Of a stretch of DNA of 64,000 nucleotides, positions 56,262 to 64,000 are shown in pieces (the first letter of the stretch is position 1; the number at the start of each line of letters is the position of its first letter). Made by a program: the position numbers and the translations under genes. The notes below the pieces were generated by a model. That model saw nothing but the letters and a program-made list of their open reading frames with translations. It was not told where the DNA came from and searched no databases. Source of the stretch: Candidatus Daviesbacteria bacterium (GTDB lineage Bacteria; Patescibacteria; Microgenomatia; Daviesbacterales; UBA10151); NCBI GenBank assembly GCA_016176335.1, contig JACOXI010000004.1, positions 1-64,000 on the forward strand. Direction: 5' to 3'.

Positions 56262-58835
56262 TTAATCGCCATTTTTAGCATCAGCTGTTTTTTCTTTAGA
56301 TGAAACAGTTGTTGCCGCCGCCACTTTTTCCCCTGCTCTTACCCTCATTAAAATCACTCCTTGGGTTTGTCTCTGCAGGGTTGGAACTTCTTTAAGGCTC
56401 ATTTTAATCAGCTGACCTTTGGTTGAGGTTAAAACCAACGTATCTTTGGATTTGTCCACAATCTGGGCTGTCACTATCTGACCTGTTTTAGCAGTAATTT
56501 GTGCCGCTTTCACTCCTTGCCCTCCCCTTCCCTGCCTTGACCAGCCTGTTGTTTTAGTTTTCTTTCCTAAACCATTTTCCATCACTACCAAAAGCTCTCC
56601 CTCGATCTTCCCTAATGTATTTAAAGATACCACCTCATCATCTTTTCCAAGCCTTATGCCTCTAACTCCAGATGTATCTCTATGAGTGGGTTTAACCCCT
56701 TTTTCCCAAAACCTGATAGACTTACCTTTTTTGGAAACAATGATGACATCATCATTCCCTGTTGTTGGGGCAACCCAACCCAAAATATCACCCGGGTCAA
56801 GCTTGATTGCAACCAAGCCACTTTTTCTGATATTGGCATATTCATCTAAAGAAGTTTTTTTAACAGTGCCGCGCCCGGTACACATAAAGAAGTATTTGGC
56901 GCTTTCACGGTTTCCTCGGGTGGTCAACACAGCAGTAACTTTCTCCTCTTGTTCAACATTAATCAGATTTACAATGGCTTGACCTTTGGCCGCCCTTTGA
57001 GTTTCAGGAATTTCCCAAACTTTAATTTGGAAAACCCTACCTTTATCTGTAAAAAATAATAAACTGTCATGGGTCTGGGTATAGAAGATATGGGACACTG
57101 CATCTGTTTCTTTGGTGGAGATCCCCATCACTCCTTTTCCACCCCGCTGTTGTGTCCTAAAAGAGTGAGGAGCTTGTCTTTTGATATATCCCCCCTCGGT
57201 GATGGTGACAATAGTGATCTCATTTGGTACCAAATCTTCCTCGTTAAACTCACCAATTTTTTGTTTATAAACCCTTGTTCTTCTGTCATCGGCATACTTT
57301 TCTTTAATTCTGACAAGTTCCTCTTTGATCACTTTCAGGATTTTTTCAGGGTGGAGAAGCAAGTCCTCAAGGTAGGCAATCAGTTCTTTAACCATCTTTA
57401 GTTCATCTTCAATCTTTTGCCGCTCCAGCGCAGCCAGACGCCGCAGTTGCATGTCTAAAATAGCAACAGACTGGATCTCCGTAAGCTTAAATTTAACCAT
57501 CAAATTCTGCTTTGCAGAATCCGCATCCTTACTTTTTTTGATGGTTTCAATGACCTCGTCAATATGCAAAACAGCGATTTGTAATCCTTCCAAGATATGT
57601 TCCCTGGCGCGAGCTTCGCTCAACTCAAATTCAGACCTTCTTCGCACAATAGTTTGCCTGTGTCTTATAAACTCCTCCAAAATGTGTTTTAAGGTCAAAA
57701 GGTGCGGGACTCCGTCAACCAAAGCAACCAAATTAACATTAAATACAGATTGCATGGCTGTTGATTTATAGAGGTTGTTTAAGAGGGATTGGGGTTTGGC
57801 ATCCCTTTTTAGATCAAACACGATCCGAACCATTTGTTTTCTGTCTGATTCGTCCCGCAAATCCCCAATCCCCTCCAGTTTTTTGTCTTTTACCATGTCT
57901 GCAATTCTGGCAATTAATGTTGCTTTGTTAACTTGGTACGGAAGTTCCGAGACAATAATCTGCATTTTTCCTGCCGGCGTCTCATCAATTTCCGCTTTTG
58001 CTCTTATGACAATCCGCCCCTTCCCTGTGCCATAGGCTGCCAAAATTTCACTTTGATCATAAATTGAGCCTCCTGTTGGAAAGTCTGGGCCTTTGACAAA
58101 TCGCACCAGGTCTTCAACAGTAGCAGCAGAAGAAAAGCTATCAGTCTTCAGTACCGCTTCGCCCGCCTTTGGCGAGGCTTCGCTCTCCGTCGTCAGATCT
58201 GATGACTGATGACTGATGACTGATGACTCTTTTGCCGGGTGTTCTATCATATAAATTAGGGCATCGCACACCTCCCCCAAGTTATGCGGCGGGATTTGAG
58301 TTGCCATACCAACAGCAATACCGGAGGCGCCATTAAGCAGTAAATTAGGTATAACAGATGGGAGTACAACAGGTTCTTGTATAGTTCCTGAATAATTATC
58401 CACAAAATCAACGGTATTTTTGCCAATATCCCGCAGTAATTCCCCGGAGATTGCTGCCAACCGTGCTTCCGTATACCTCATGGCTGCAGGTGAATCCCCA
58501 TCAATAGATCCAAAATTTCCCTGTCCGTCAATCAACATATATCTCATGGAGAAATTTTGAGCCATCCTGACCATGGCCTCATAAACCGGAGCATCGCCGT
58601 GCGGGTGTAAATTCTTCAAAACCTCACCAACCACAGCTGCACTTTTTTGATATCTAGACGTGTGGTGTAATCCCTGCTCATGCATGGCAAAAACAATTCT
58701 TCTTTGCACGGGCTTTAAGCCGTCCCGCACATCAGGCAGGGCGCGGGACACAATAACAGACATGGCATAGTCAAGGTATGACCTTTTCATCTCTTCTATA
58801 ATTGGAGATGGTTGTATTTTGCCGATGTTTGCCAT
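56262..58835 (-). CDS. gyrA: DNA gyrase subunit A
   Basis: 857 aa. YLDYAMSVIVSRALPDVRDGLKPVQRRI, catalytic Tyr121 in AAMRYTEARL, GyrA-box QQRGGKG, and a C-terminal beta-pinwheel with repeats such as GRGTVKKTSLDEY and TSTKGQLIKMSL. Residues 201-237 (between EHP and ATVEDLVRF) are an insertion encoded by a repeat. The quinolone pocket reads GDAPVYE, so the Ser83/Ala84/Asp87 positions of Escherichia coli are Ala, Pro and Glu. A 37-nt leader with a mini-terminator precedes the ATG. Confidence 0.97.
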   Translation of the reverse strand: MANIGKIQPSPIIEEMKRSYLDYAMSVIVSRALPDVRDGLKPVQRRIVFAMHEQGLHHTSRYQKSAAVVGEVLKNLHPHGDAPVYEAMVRMAQNFSMRYMLIDGQGNFGSIDGDSPAAMRYTEARLAAISGELLRDIGKNTVDFVDNYSGTIQEPVVLPSVIPNLLLNGASGIAVGMATQIPPHNLGEVCDALIYMIEHPAKESSVISHQSSDLTTESEASPKAGEAVLKTDSFSSAATVEDLVRFVKGPDFPTGGSIYDQSEILAAYGTGKGRIVIRAKAEIDETPAGKMQIIVSELPYQVNKATLIARIADMVKDKKLEGIGDLRDESDRKQMVRIVFDLKRDAKPQSLLNNLYKSTAMQSVFNVNLVALVDGVPHLLTLKHILEEFIRHRQTIVRRRSEFELSEARAREHILEGLQIAVLHIDEVIETIKKSKDADSAKQNLMVKFKLTEIQSVAILDMQLRRLAALERQKIEDELKMVKELIAYLEDLLLHPEKILKVIKEELVRIKEKYADDRRTRVYKQKIGEFNEEDLVPNEITIVTITEGGYIKRQAPHSFRTQQRGGKGVMGISTKETDAVSHIFYTQTHDSLLFFTDKGRVFQIKVWEIPETQRAAKGQAIVNLINVEQEEKVTAVLTTRGNRESAKYFFMCTGRGTVKKTSLDEYANIRKSGLVAIKLDPGDILGWVAPTTGNDDVIIVSKKGKSIRFWEKGVKPTHRDTSGVRGIRLGKDDEVVSLNTLGKIEGELLVVMENGLGKKTKTTGWSRQGRGGQGVKAAQITAKTGQIVTAQIVDKSKDTLVLTSTKGQLIKMSLKEVPTLQRQTQGVILMRVRAGEKVAAATTVSSKEKTADAKNGD
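58138..58232 (-). repeat. In-frame repeat insertion inside gyrA
   Basis: Plus-strand reading: tcagtcttcagt, then gcttcgcccgcctttggcgaggcttcgc (a stem around cgcc/ggcg), gtcgtcagatc and four tgatgac units. It keeps the gyrA frame. The flanking words match 10077-10145 upstream of prfA. Confidence 0.78.
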
Positions 58836-58846
58836 TGTTGAGGATC

Positions 58847-58866
58847 AAAAAAGAGCTTAACGCTCT
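58847..58866 (-). terminator. Mini-terminator in the gyrA leader
   Basis: On the minus strand AGAGC-GTTAA-GCTCT is followed by TTTTTT, only 11 nt before the ATG. A 5-bp stem is weak. It may act as an attenuator or as a 5' stability hairpin. Confidence 0.5.
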
Positions 58867-58872
58867 GGTTTG

Positions 58873-58901
58873 ATTATATCGCTTTTAGGAATGCAGAGCA
58901 A
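58873..58901 (-). promoter_or_regulatory. Promoter of gyrA
   Basis: TTGCTC (58896-58901), 17 nt, perfect TATAAT (58873-58878) on the minus strand. Confidence 0.7.
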
Positions 58902-58910
58902 GAAGAATAT

Positions 58911-58939
58911 TTGCTATTTAGTCCTATAGGCTATATAAT
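58911..58939 (+). promoter_or_regulatory. Promoter of the gene at 58946
   Basis: TTGCTA (58911-58916), 17 nt, TATAAT (58934-58939), 6 nt to the ATG. Back-to-back with the gyrA promoter. Confidence 0.68.
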
Positions 58940-58945
58940 GCTGAC

Positions 58946-59707
58946 ATGAATGAACTTGATAGACAAGCTTTGGATGAATTTCGGCACGAGCATGAGGATG
59001 TGCGACCGAATCCTGGACAGGGCAGAAGATTATTAAGGGCCACATTAAAAACCAAAGAAGCAATGCTCCGAAGTATTAAGTCAGGTGATGTCGAATTAAA
59101 AGGAGAATTGCTTGATTGTCGAGCCTGGCTATTTGCAACATATCAAAAGGTGCCCTCTCTTCCTCATCTTTGTGCTGCATATTCAATAGATTTGATTGAA
59201 TTAGTTGTGACGAGAGGATACCTTGAACCTCTTTTAGAAAAAATAAAAAGGATGCCATATCTGTCCACTAAGGAGGACATCGTAGAAGCAGTTAGTTGGT
59301 GTGACATTATGCAGGGTGGAACGCTTACATTAGGTCATATTTATGCTGCGGAAAGAGAAATTGAGGGTGTAAGTGAACAGGCAATTGCTGCAACAGCCAC
59401 TTTGGTGACGCAGAACGAAGGTGACGCAGCTCAATTATATCTTAAGTTACAGCCAGGTTTAAAAGCTCTCTCTACCGAGGCAGCCCAGTTGTTGTTAGGT
59501 GACAAAGGACGAACAGGTCTTCCATTATTGGAGGCGCAAGTACAAAAATTAGAAAGAGTCAAATTAGGAAAAGGAGAGATTCCTCTACCCTTACCTTATC
59601 ACCCATTTCAAATAGTTAGTATGCTTTTAGCAGGAGCAGAAATGGCTAGAGACTCTTATCAGGTTCTTTACCCTATTGCAGAACAACTACCTCCATACAG
59701 ACCTTAA
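58946..59707 (+). CDS. Hypothetical soluble, mostly helical protein
   Basis: 253 aa. DRQALDEFRHEHEDVRPNPGQGRRLLRATLKTKEA-type start, then amphipathic helices throughout (GELLDCRAWLFATYQKVPSL; AEREIEGVSEQAIAATATLV) and a Pro-rich strand KGEIPLPLPYHPFQIV. No signal peptide, TM or catalytic motif. I recognise no family. It has its own consensus promoter and overlaps the deformylase gene by 4 bp (convergent). Confidence 0.65.
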   Translation: MNELDRQALDEFRHEHEDVRPNPGQGRRLLRATLKTKEAMLRSIKSGDVELKGELLDCRAWLFATYQKVPSLPHLCAAYSIDLIELVVTRGYLEPLLEKIKRMPYLSTKEDIVEAVSWCDIMQGGTLTLGHIYAAEREIEGVSEQAIAATATLVTQNEGDAAQLYLKLQPGLKALSTEAAQLLLGDKGRTGLPLLEAQVQKLERVKLGKGEIPLPLPYHPFQIVSMLLAGAEMARDSYQVLYPIAEQLPPYRP

Positions 59708-60360
59708 CTTTTTCCTGATATTTTTTTCCAGACTCTGAATGGATATTTTTTAGGCCAATTACGCCAGGCCTGTTTGTCTCTGTAAAGAGGAAATTCACTC
59801 TTTTTGACCCAATGAAGTTTATCAGGATCACGAATATGGTCAACAAAAACTTTGCCGTTTAGATGGTCAATTTCGTGCTGGAAAATTCTGGCTATATAAC
59901 CTTTGTGTGTCTCGTTTACCAATCTTCCATCAGTCCCATAAGCATGGATTTTGATTGATGTTGGGCGGGAGACAATGCCGCAAACCCTGCCCATCGAATA
60001 ACATCCTTCATACCACTCCCCTTTTTGTTTTGCAGTCCATGTGATTTCTGGATTGATGTAGATATGTAAATCTCCAACTTTTCCTCGCCCGCAACGCCTC
60101 GCAAGCTCGTCTTGCGTGGCGGGCAGGCCTTTTCCATCAGCCTTTACATCCACCAAAATTATTCTTTTGGAAATGCCGATTTGCGGTGCAGCCAAACCCA
60201 CCATGATAGGTTTGGTTGGATCCTTCTGCTCCCCATAGGCTACGTTTAGCATGGTTTGGATAATATTTTGAATTGTTTTAGAATTGATTTCAGATCTGGG
60301 GATTTCTTTGGCAATTTTTGAAAGAACCGGATCATTTGGCTTAAGAAATGGATTTCTCAT
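59704..60360 (-). CDS. def: Peptide deformylase
   Basis: 218 aa. Motif 1 VGLAAPQIGISKR, motif 2 WYEGCYSMGRVCG (EGCxS with the metal Cys; Tyr replaces Leu), motif 3 IFQHEIDHLNGKVF (HExxH). It removes the formyl group from nascent proteins. Between VDV and INPE there are about 27 residues where Escherichia coli has about 10; KGLPATQDELARRCGRGK is encoded by a palindrome (60087-60124). Divergent from ddl, with 27 nt between the start codons. Confidence 0.94.
   Translation of the reverse strand: MRNPFLKPNDPVLSKIAKEIPRSEINSKTIQNIIQTMLNVAYGEQKDPTKPIMVGLAAPQIGISKRIILVDVKADGKGLPATQDELARRCGRGKVGDLHIYINPEITWTAKQKGEWYEGCYSMGRVCGIVSRPTSIKIHAYGTDGRLVNETHKGYIARIFQHEIDHLNGKVFVDHIRDPDKLHWVKKSEFPLYRDKQAWRNWPKKYPFRVWKKISGKS
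60087..60124. repeat. In-frame GC-rich palindrome inside def
   Basis: GCCCGC (60087-60092) pairs with GCGGGC (60119-60124); inside, GCAAG pairs with CTTGC around ctcgt. It has a clear two-stage hairpin form and codes for the loop insertion of the deformylase. Confidence 0.8.
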
Positions 60361-60387
60361 TTTGTGTATTCAGAGTATAATACCAGC

Positions 60388-61545
60388 ATGGTCAAATTAA
60401 AAATCGGGTTATTTTTTGGAGGAAGATCTACAGAACATGAAATTTCGGTTTTAACCGCACTCCAAACTTATGAGAATCTGGACTTGTCTAAATGCGAAGT
60501 AATTCCTGTGTATGTAAGTAAGGCAGGAGATTTTTACACAAATCCGAAATTTTTGGAATTAAAAAATTTTCAAGATGTGGAATCTCTCCTGCTTGCCTCT
60601 ACCAAAGTAGTCTTTGTTAAAGGGGGGTTAAAAACTGCGGGCTTTTTCGGAAAAACTATCCCTTTGGATGTGGCATTATTGGCGTTTCATGGGTCTTTTG
60701 GGGAGGATGGTTGTGTCCAAGGTTTACTGGAAATGTATCAGATACCCTACACAGGCTTTAATGTTTTAGCTTCTGCTGTGGCTATGGATAAAGTTTTGTC
60801 CAAAGCTTTATTTAAGGAACTGGGATTGCCTGTTGGTGAATATGTGGAAGTTAAAAGAGCAGACTGGCTTTCTGATTCAAAAAGTGCTTTAAAAAAGATT
60901 CAAAATAAGTTGGAGTATCCCCTATTTATAAAACCTGCCACAATTGGTTCGTCCATCGGGGTAAGCAAAGCCAAAGATGAAGACTCCTTCAGCTTTGCTT
61001 TGGAGGTGGCTTTTACATATTCTGAAAAAGTTGTGGTGGAAGAAGCTTTTGAAGGAAAAATTGAGGTAAACTGTTCCGCTTTGGGTTATGAGGATGTTAA
61101 AGCATCTGTTTGTGAGATGCCGGTTGCATCAGAGGAAATTTTATCTTTTGCTGATAAATATCAAAGGGGCGGAGGTAAGGGTAGCAAAGGTGCTGGTATG
61201 GCTGCTCTTTCCAGAATTATTCCTGCTCCAATCAGCCAGAGGCTGACTTTGCAGATACAGGAAGCAACAATTAAAGTTTTTAAAGCTTTGGATGGTTGTG
61301 GGGTGGCAAGAATTGATTATTTTGTGGATAAGAAAAATGAGAAGTTTTGGATTAATGAGATTAACTCCCCGCCCGGTTCTTTTGCTTTTTATCTTTGGGA
61401 AAAATCAGGGATTAAGTTTTCTAAACTTTTGGATATGTTAATAGAATATGCCTTAAAGCGCGCAGGCAACCAAAGCAAAACCCAATACATATTTGAAAGC
61501 GGTCTGCTTTCCCAAATGGCCCAAAAAGGCGGAGTAAAAAGTTAA
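60388..61545 (+). CDS. ddl: D-alanine-D-alanine ligase
   Basis: 385 aa from the ATG at 60388, which follows TATAAT by 6 nt; an in-frame ATG at 60364 precedes that box. GLFFGGRSTEHEISVLTA, HGSFGEDGCVQGLLEMYQIPYTG, PLFIKPATIGSSIGVSKA, VEEAFEGKIEVNCSALG and FWINEINSPPGSFAFYLWEKSG are Ddl signatures (ATP-grasp). EINSPPGS has Ser-Pro-Pro-Gly where most Ddl have N-T-x-P-G. It makes the D-Ala-D-Ala of peptidoglycan and works with the MurF-like ligase at the window end. Confidence 0.95.
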   Translation: MVKLKIGLFFGGRSTEHEISVLTALQTYENLDLSKCEVIPVYVSKAGDFYTNPKFLELKNFQDVESLLLASTKVVFVKGGLKTAGFFGKTIPLDVALLAFHGSFGEDGCVQGLLEMYQIPYTGFNVLASAVAMDKVLSKALFKELGLPVGEYVEVKRADWLSDSKSALKKIQNKLEYPLFIKPATIGSSIGVSKAKDEDSFSFALEVAFTYSEKVVVEEAFEGKIEVNCSALGYEDVKASVCEMPVASEEILSFADKYQRGGGKGSKGAGMAALSRIIPAPISQRLTLQIQEATIKVFKALDGCGVARIDYFVDKKNEKFWINEINSPPGSFAFYLWEKSGIKFSKLLDMLIEYALKRAGNQSKTQYIFESGLLSQMAQKGGVKS

Positions 61546-61560
61546 TATTTTAATAACATA

Positions 61561-61588
61561 TTGACAATACAAATTTATGGATTACTAT
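61561..61588 (+). promoter_or_regulatory. Promoter of the SDH_sah-family gene
   Basis: TTGACA (61561-61566), 16 nt, TACTAT (61583-61588). The -10 lies after the first ATG of the frame (61577), so the start is set at 61598, 9 nt downstream. Confidence 0.62.
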
Positions 61589-61597
61589 CAAAGTAAT

Positions 61598-62506
61598 ATG
61601 CCTGATGGTAGTAGTCAAAATTCCTCTCAAGATCATACCTTAGTTGAGGTAATAAATGAGGTCAATAGCGATCCCATTATAAGACAGCGATTAATGAGGC
61701 GTTTAGTGGAAAAAACTGGTAGACATGTAATAAGCTATGTGTCTTCTAATGCTCCCCTTCCCCAAGCTTTTATTAACGATTGGGATGCAGAAATAATTGA
61801 AAACATTCTAAAAAGTTACGGAAGTAAATTTGAGAAAATAGATTTAATTTTACACAGTGGTGGAGGTTTCGCTGAGTCTGCGGAAAGAATCGTTAATAGC
61901 ATGTATAGCTACTGTAAGGATTTTCGGGTCATTATTCCTACTCAAGCAAAAAGTGCAGCCACTATAGTTGCTATGGGATCAAGCAAAATACTAATGAGCG
62001 ATACTTCTGAGATCGGTTCTATTGATCCGCAACTACCTAATGGTATTGCTGCCCAGTCCGTAATAAAAGCATATGAAGAATTAATGCAAACAATAGAAGA
62101 AAAACAGCAGGATGGCAAACCATATGAAGCAGAATTAGTACTGATTAATAAAATTGATCCAGTATTGTTAAGAGAATGTCGTAAATATATGGATTTAGCC
62201 CAAGATATAGCATCTAAATTATTGAATAAGAAAATGCGATCAAAAAGAAATCCTATAAATGTTGATGAAATAGGGATGAATTTTTTAGATGATAGTAGAA
62301 CCTTCTCCCATGGAAGATTAATTGGCTGGGAGGCAGCAAAAGATCTAGGTCTTAAGATTAAATATATTGATAAAAATGATGAGATTTGGAAGCTCGTCTG
62401 GGAAATTTATATAAGATCTAAAATAGCAATAGAAAGAAGTATGTTAGCAAAAATTATCGAAGATCAAAATAATTCATTGAATCCTGGACAATTGCCTGTA
62501 AGATAG
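61598..62506 (+). CDS. SDH_sah-family (ClpP-fold) serine protease-like protein
   Basis: 302 aa. KIDLILHSGGGFAESAERIVN gives the oxyanion-hole Gly run; IIPTQAKSAATIVAMGSSKI holds the likely nucleophile Ser in K-S-A-A-T; SDTSEIGSIDPQLPN follows. These fit the serine dehydrogenase-proteinase (SDH_sah, SppA/ClpP-like) family. No signal peptide, so cytoplasmic or membrane-associated quality control is expected. The last 33 bp overlap the convergent small gene. Confidence 0.87.
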   Translation: MPDGSSQNSSQDHTLVEVINEVNSDPIIRQRLMRRLVEKTGRHVISYVSSNAPLPQAFINDWDAEIIENILKSYGSKFEKIDLILHSGGGFAESAERIVNSMYSYCKDFRVIIPTQAKSAATIVAMGSSKILMSDTSEIGSIDPQLPNGIAAQSVIKAYEELMQTIEEKQQDGKPYEAELVLINKIDPVLLRECRKYMDLAQDIASKLLNKKMRSKRNPINVDEIGMNFLDDSRTFSHGRLIGWEAAKDLGLKIKYIDKNDEIWKLVWEIYIRSKIAIERSMLAKIIEDQNNSLNPGQLPVR

Positions 62507-62680
62507 AGGTAGGCTAACTTTAGTTGATCCTTTAGTTGGTGATGATTCTGGAAAAGTAAAACTCGAATCAATAATATTTTTATTGTTAAATTTATTAATT
62601 TTTTCAATTTTATCTAATAGATCAATGACTCTTTTGTAAGGGATGCCAGCAGCCTGTTTTATAGTATTTTTATCTTTCAT
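62474..62680 (-). CDS. Small hypothetical protein, 68 aa
   Basis: Start ATG 62680 set by the promoter TTGACT, 17 nt, TATGGT, 7 nt upstream (minus strand). MKDKNTIKQAAGIPYKRVIDLLDKIEKINKF resembles a small helix-turn-helix-like helical start; the second half is Ser/Thr/Pro-rich. No family recognised. Overlap with the convergent protease gene is 33 bp. Confidence 0.5.
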   Translation of the reverse strand: MKDKNTIKQAAGIPYKRVIDLLDKIEKINKFNNKNIIDSSFTFPESSPTKGSTKVSLPLSYRQLSRIQ

Positions 62681-62786
62681 ATTGATAACCATATCCATAT
62701 TACAATAAAAAGTCAAGAATTCATAGTTAGCAAGTTGGCATAAAATACAAATACTTTAATGAAAAATTAATTATAAAGATGTAAGT

Positions 62787-64000
62787 TTAAAAATATTGGT
62801 CTGGGAGGTCATTTTCAAGGAGAATAACTGCTCTCGCAGTTGCGAGGGTGGACAGAAGTTTGATTCCATTTTGTGTTGAAGATACTAAATGAATTTTGGT
62901 TTTTGGAAAATCGGATAAGCCTTTTAGTAAATCTTCTTTGGCGTTTTCTCCGACGATGATAAACTCATCTACTACTTTGGCAGTATCTTTGGCAAATTCT
63001 TGATTTTCTTTGGAGCTTTCTTGCCCTAACTCCACTAACCCCGGGGTAATAATAATTCTTTGTGTTGCCGGATATTCTGATAACAATTTTAGAGAGGCTC
63101 TTGAGGCCTCGGGGTTGGTGTTATAGGTATTATCAATTATCGTCATACTGCCCTGTTTTTTAATCTCTAATCTATGTGGAGTCGGAAGCATGAGTTTTGC
63201 TCTGTCCTTAATTTCAGAAAGTGTAAGTCCTAATTGTAACGCGGCCACTGACGCGGCCAGCAAATTTTGTACATGATGTTCGCCTGTTAATGGAATTTTA
63301 ATGTCCGCTTTTCCTTTGGGAGTGTGTATGGTAAATTCTGTCCCATCAGTTCCTGTTTTAATGTCAGTTGCATAAAATGGATCATTATTACTTCCATAAA
63401 ATATAACTTTGGCAGATAAACTGGAAGCATTATTTTTTATCTGTTCATAGGTACTGTTTAAAATAGCTGTTCCATTCTTTTCTAAAGCTTGTGGCAGTTC
63501 AAATTTAGCATGGGCTATATTTTCCAAAGTGCCAAATGCTTGCAGATGCTGGGGAGCAACAGCTGTGATAATTCCTATTTGCGGTTTTACTAAATTGGCA
63601 ATTTTTGCAATTTCTCCTCTTTTATAAGCCCCTATTTCACAAATAAAAATATCTGTTTTTTCTTTAACCAAATCCATGACAGTTTGGGCAATACCTATCG
63701 GGGTATTAAAACTTTTTGGGGTTTTAACAACATAATATTTTTTAAAAAGAAGTGTATATAAAATATCTTTGGTGGAAGTTTTACCGAAAGAACCTGTGAT
63801 TGCCACAACTTTTAAATTAGGCAATTTAGCTAATGTTTCTTTTGCTTGAGAAAGAATTTTCCCTTTTAGATAACTTTCCAAAGGTGTATATAAAAAGTTT
63901 GAGATCACTAAAAATACAGGAGAAAAGATAAGCAGAAAAAGAAAGATCAAATAAAGAGATATCAAGTTTGGAGATATACTGGCGGTAATATATATGCTCA
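62787..64000 (-). CDS. murF: MurF-like Mur ligase, N-terminus may extend past the window
   Basis: At least 392 aa (from a TTG at 63965); the frame stays open to the window edge, so the true start is probably outside. TM segment near the N-terminus (LIFLFLLIFSPVFLVIS). VVAITGSFGKTSTKDIL is the Mur P-loop; FICEIGAYKRGEIAKIANLVKPQIGIITAVAPQHL-type region, GEHHVQNLLAASVAA, and DNTYNTNPEASRASL are MurF motifs. It adds D-Ala-D-Ala to the UDP-muramoyl-tripeptide; ddl upstream provides the dipeptide. A membrane-anchored MurF is unusual. Confidence 0.88.
   Translation of the reverse strand, partial: SIYITASISPNLISLYLIFLFLLIFSPVFLVISNFLYTPLESYLKGKILSQAKETLAKLPNLKVVAITGSFGKTSTKDILYTLLFKKYYVVKTPKSFNTPIGIAQTVMDLVKEKTDIFICEIGAYKRGEIAKIANLVKPQIGIITAVAPQHLQAFGTLENIAHAKFELPQALEKNGTAILNSTYEQIKNNASSLSAKVIFYGSNNDPFYATDIKTGTDGTEFTIHTPKGKADIKIPLTGEHHVQNLLAASVAALQLGLTLSEIKDRAKLMLPTPHRLEIKKQGSMTIIDNTYNTNPEASRASLKLLSEYPATQRIIITPGLVELGQESSKENQEFAKDTAKVVDEFIIVGENAKEDLLKGLSDFPKTKIHLVSSTQNGIKLLSTLATARAVILLENDLPDQYF

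Overview
The window reads as a stretch of a small, low-GC bacterial genome of the Candidate Phyla Radiation (Patescibacteria), most likely a Microgenomates-type lineage. This placement is an inference. It rests on densely packed genes with many 1-44 bp overlaps, many single-TM anchored surface proteins of no obvious family, standard housekeeping modules (rpmE-prfA-prmC, rpsF-ssb-rpsR, yebC-ruvC, gyrA, dnaB, efp), and very abundant short-word repeats. UGA is used as an ordinary stop (for example at the end of ychF), so the recoded Gracilibacteria/Absconditabacteria groups are excluded.

Layout. 1-2.7 kb: trehalose synthesis (otsB, and otsA fused to a membrane sensor-like module). 2.7-8.5 kb: ychF, an acyltransferase, rpsF-ssb-rpsR, and two membrane-anchored proteases (S41 and HtrA). 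8.5-10.5 kb: rpmE-prfA-prmC. 10.6-14.6 kb: hisG behind a T-box-like leader, a NYN nuclease, a HisRS/HisZ core and an EamA transporter. 14.7-19.3 kb: sugar nucleotidyltransferase, two envelope proteins, MBL hydrolase, dnaB, MgtE-like channel. 19.5-28.9 kb: an accessory thiol-redox and metal-handling island (ArsR-type regulator, several thioredoxins, a CcdA-DUF3179 fusion, DsrE, a flavin disulfide reductase and two tiny Cys/His-rich proteins), with a Crp-like gene whose helix-turn-helix has been deleted. 29-45 kb: tRNA-Leu(CAA), M1 aminopeptidase, Fic, efp, galU, lgt, DksA-like, RluA-like, Kef antiporter, a RelBE-type toxin-antitoxin pair, a LytR_C protein, yebC, an inserted four-helix-bundle cassette, and ruvC. 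45-53 kb: a 0.9 kb noncoding stretch, then a surface operon (dockerin-like plus HExxH protein, and two cohesin-like anchored proteins) bracketed by two Xer-type recombinases. 53-64 kb: VTT-like protein, P-type ATPase, gyrA, deformylase, ddl, an SDH_sah serine protease and a MurF-like ligase.

Two patterns cut across the window. (1) Short palindromic or word-type repeats lie between genes and also in frame inside conserved genes (ychF, prmC, gyrA, def, rluA-like, pepN, xerD and others); in two cases they make up the signal peptide, and in others they supply promoter -35 boxes. (2) Most first genes of transcription units have a -10 box only 6-10 nt before the start codon, which predicts leaderless mRNAs. 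Shine-Dalgarno sites appear mainly inside operons or behind long leaders. Several start codons below were chosen on this basis.
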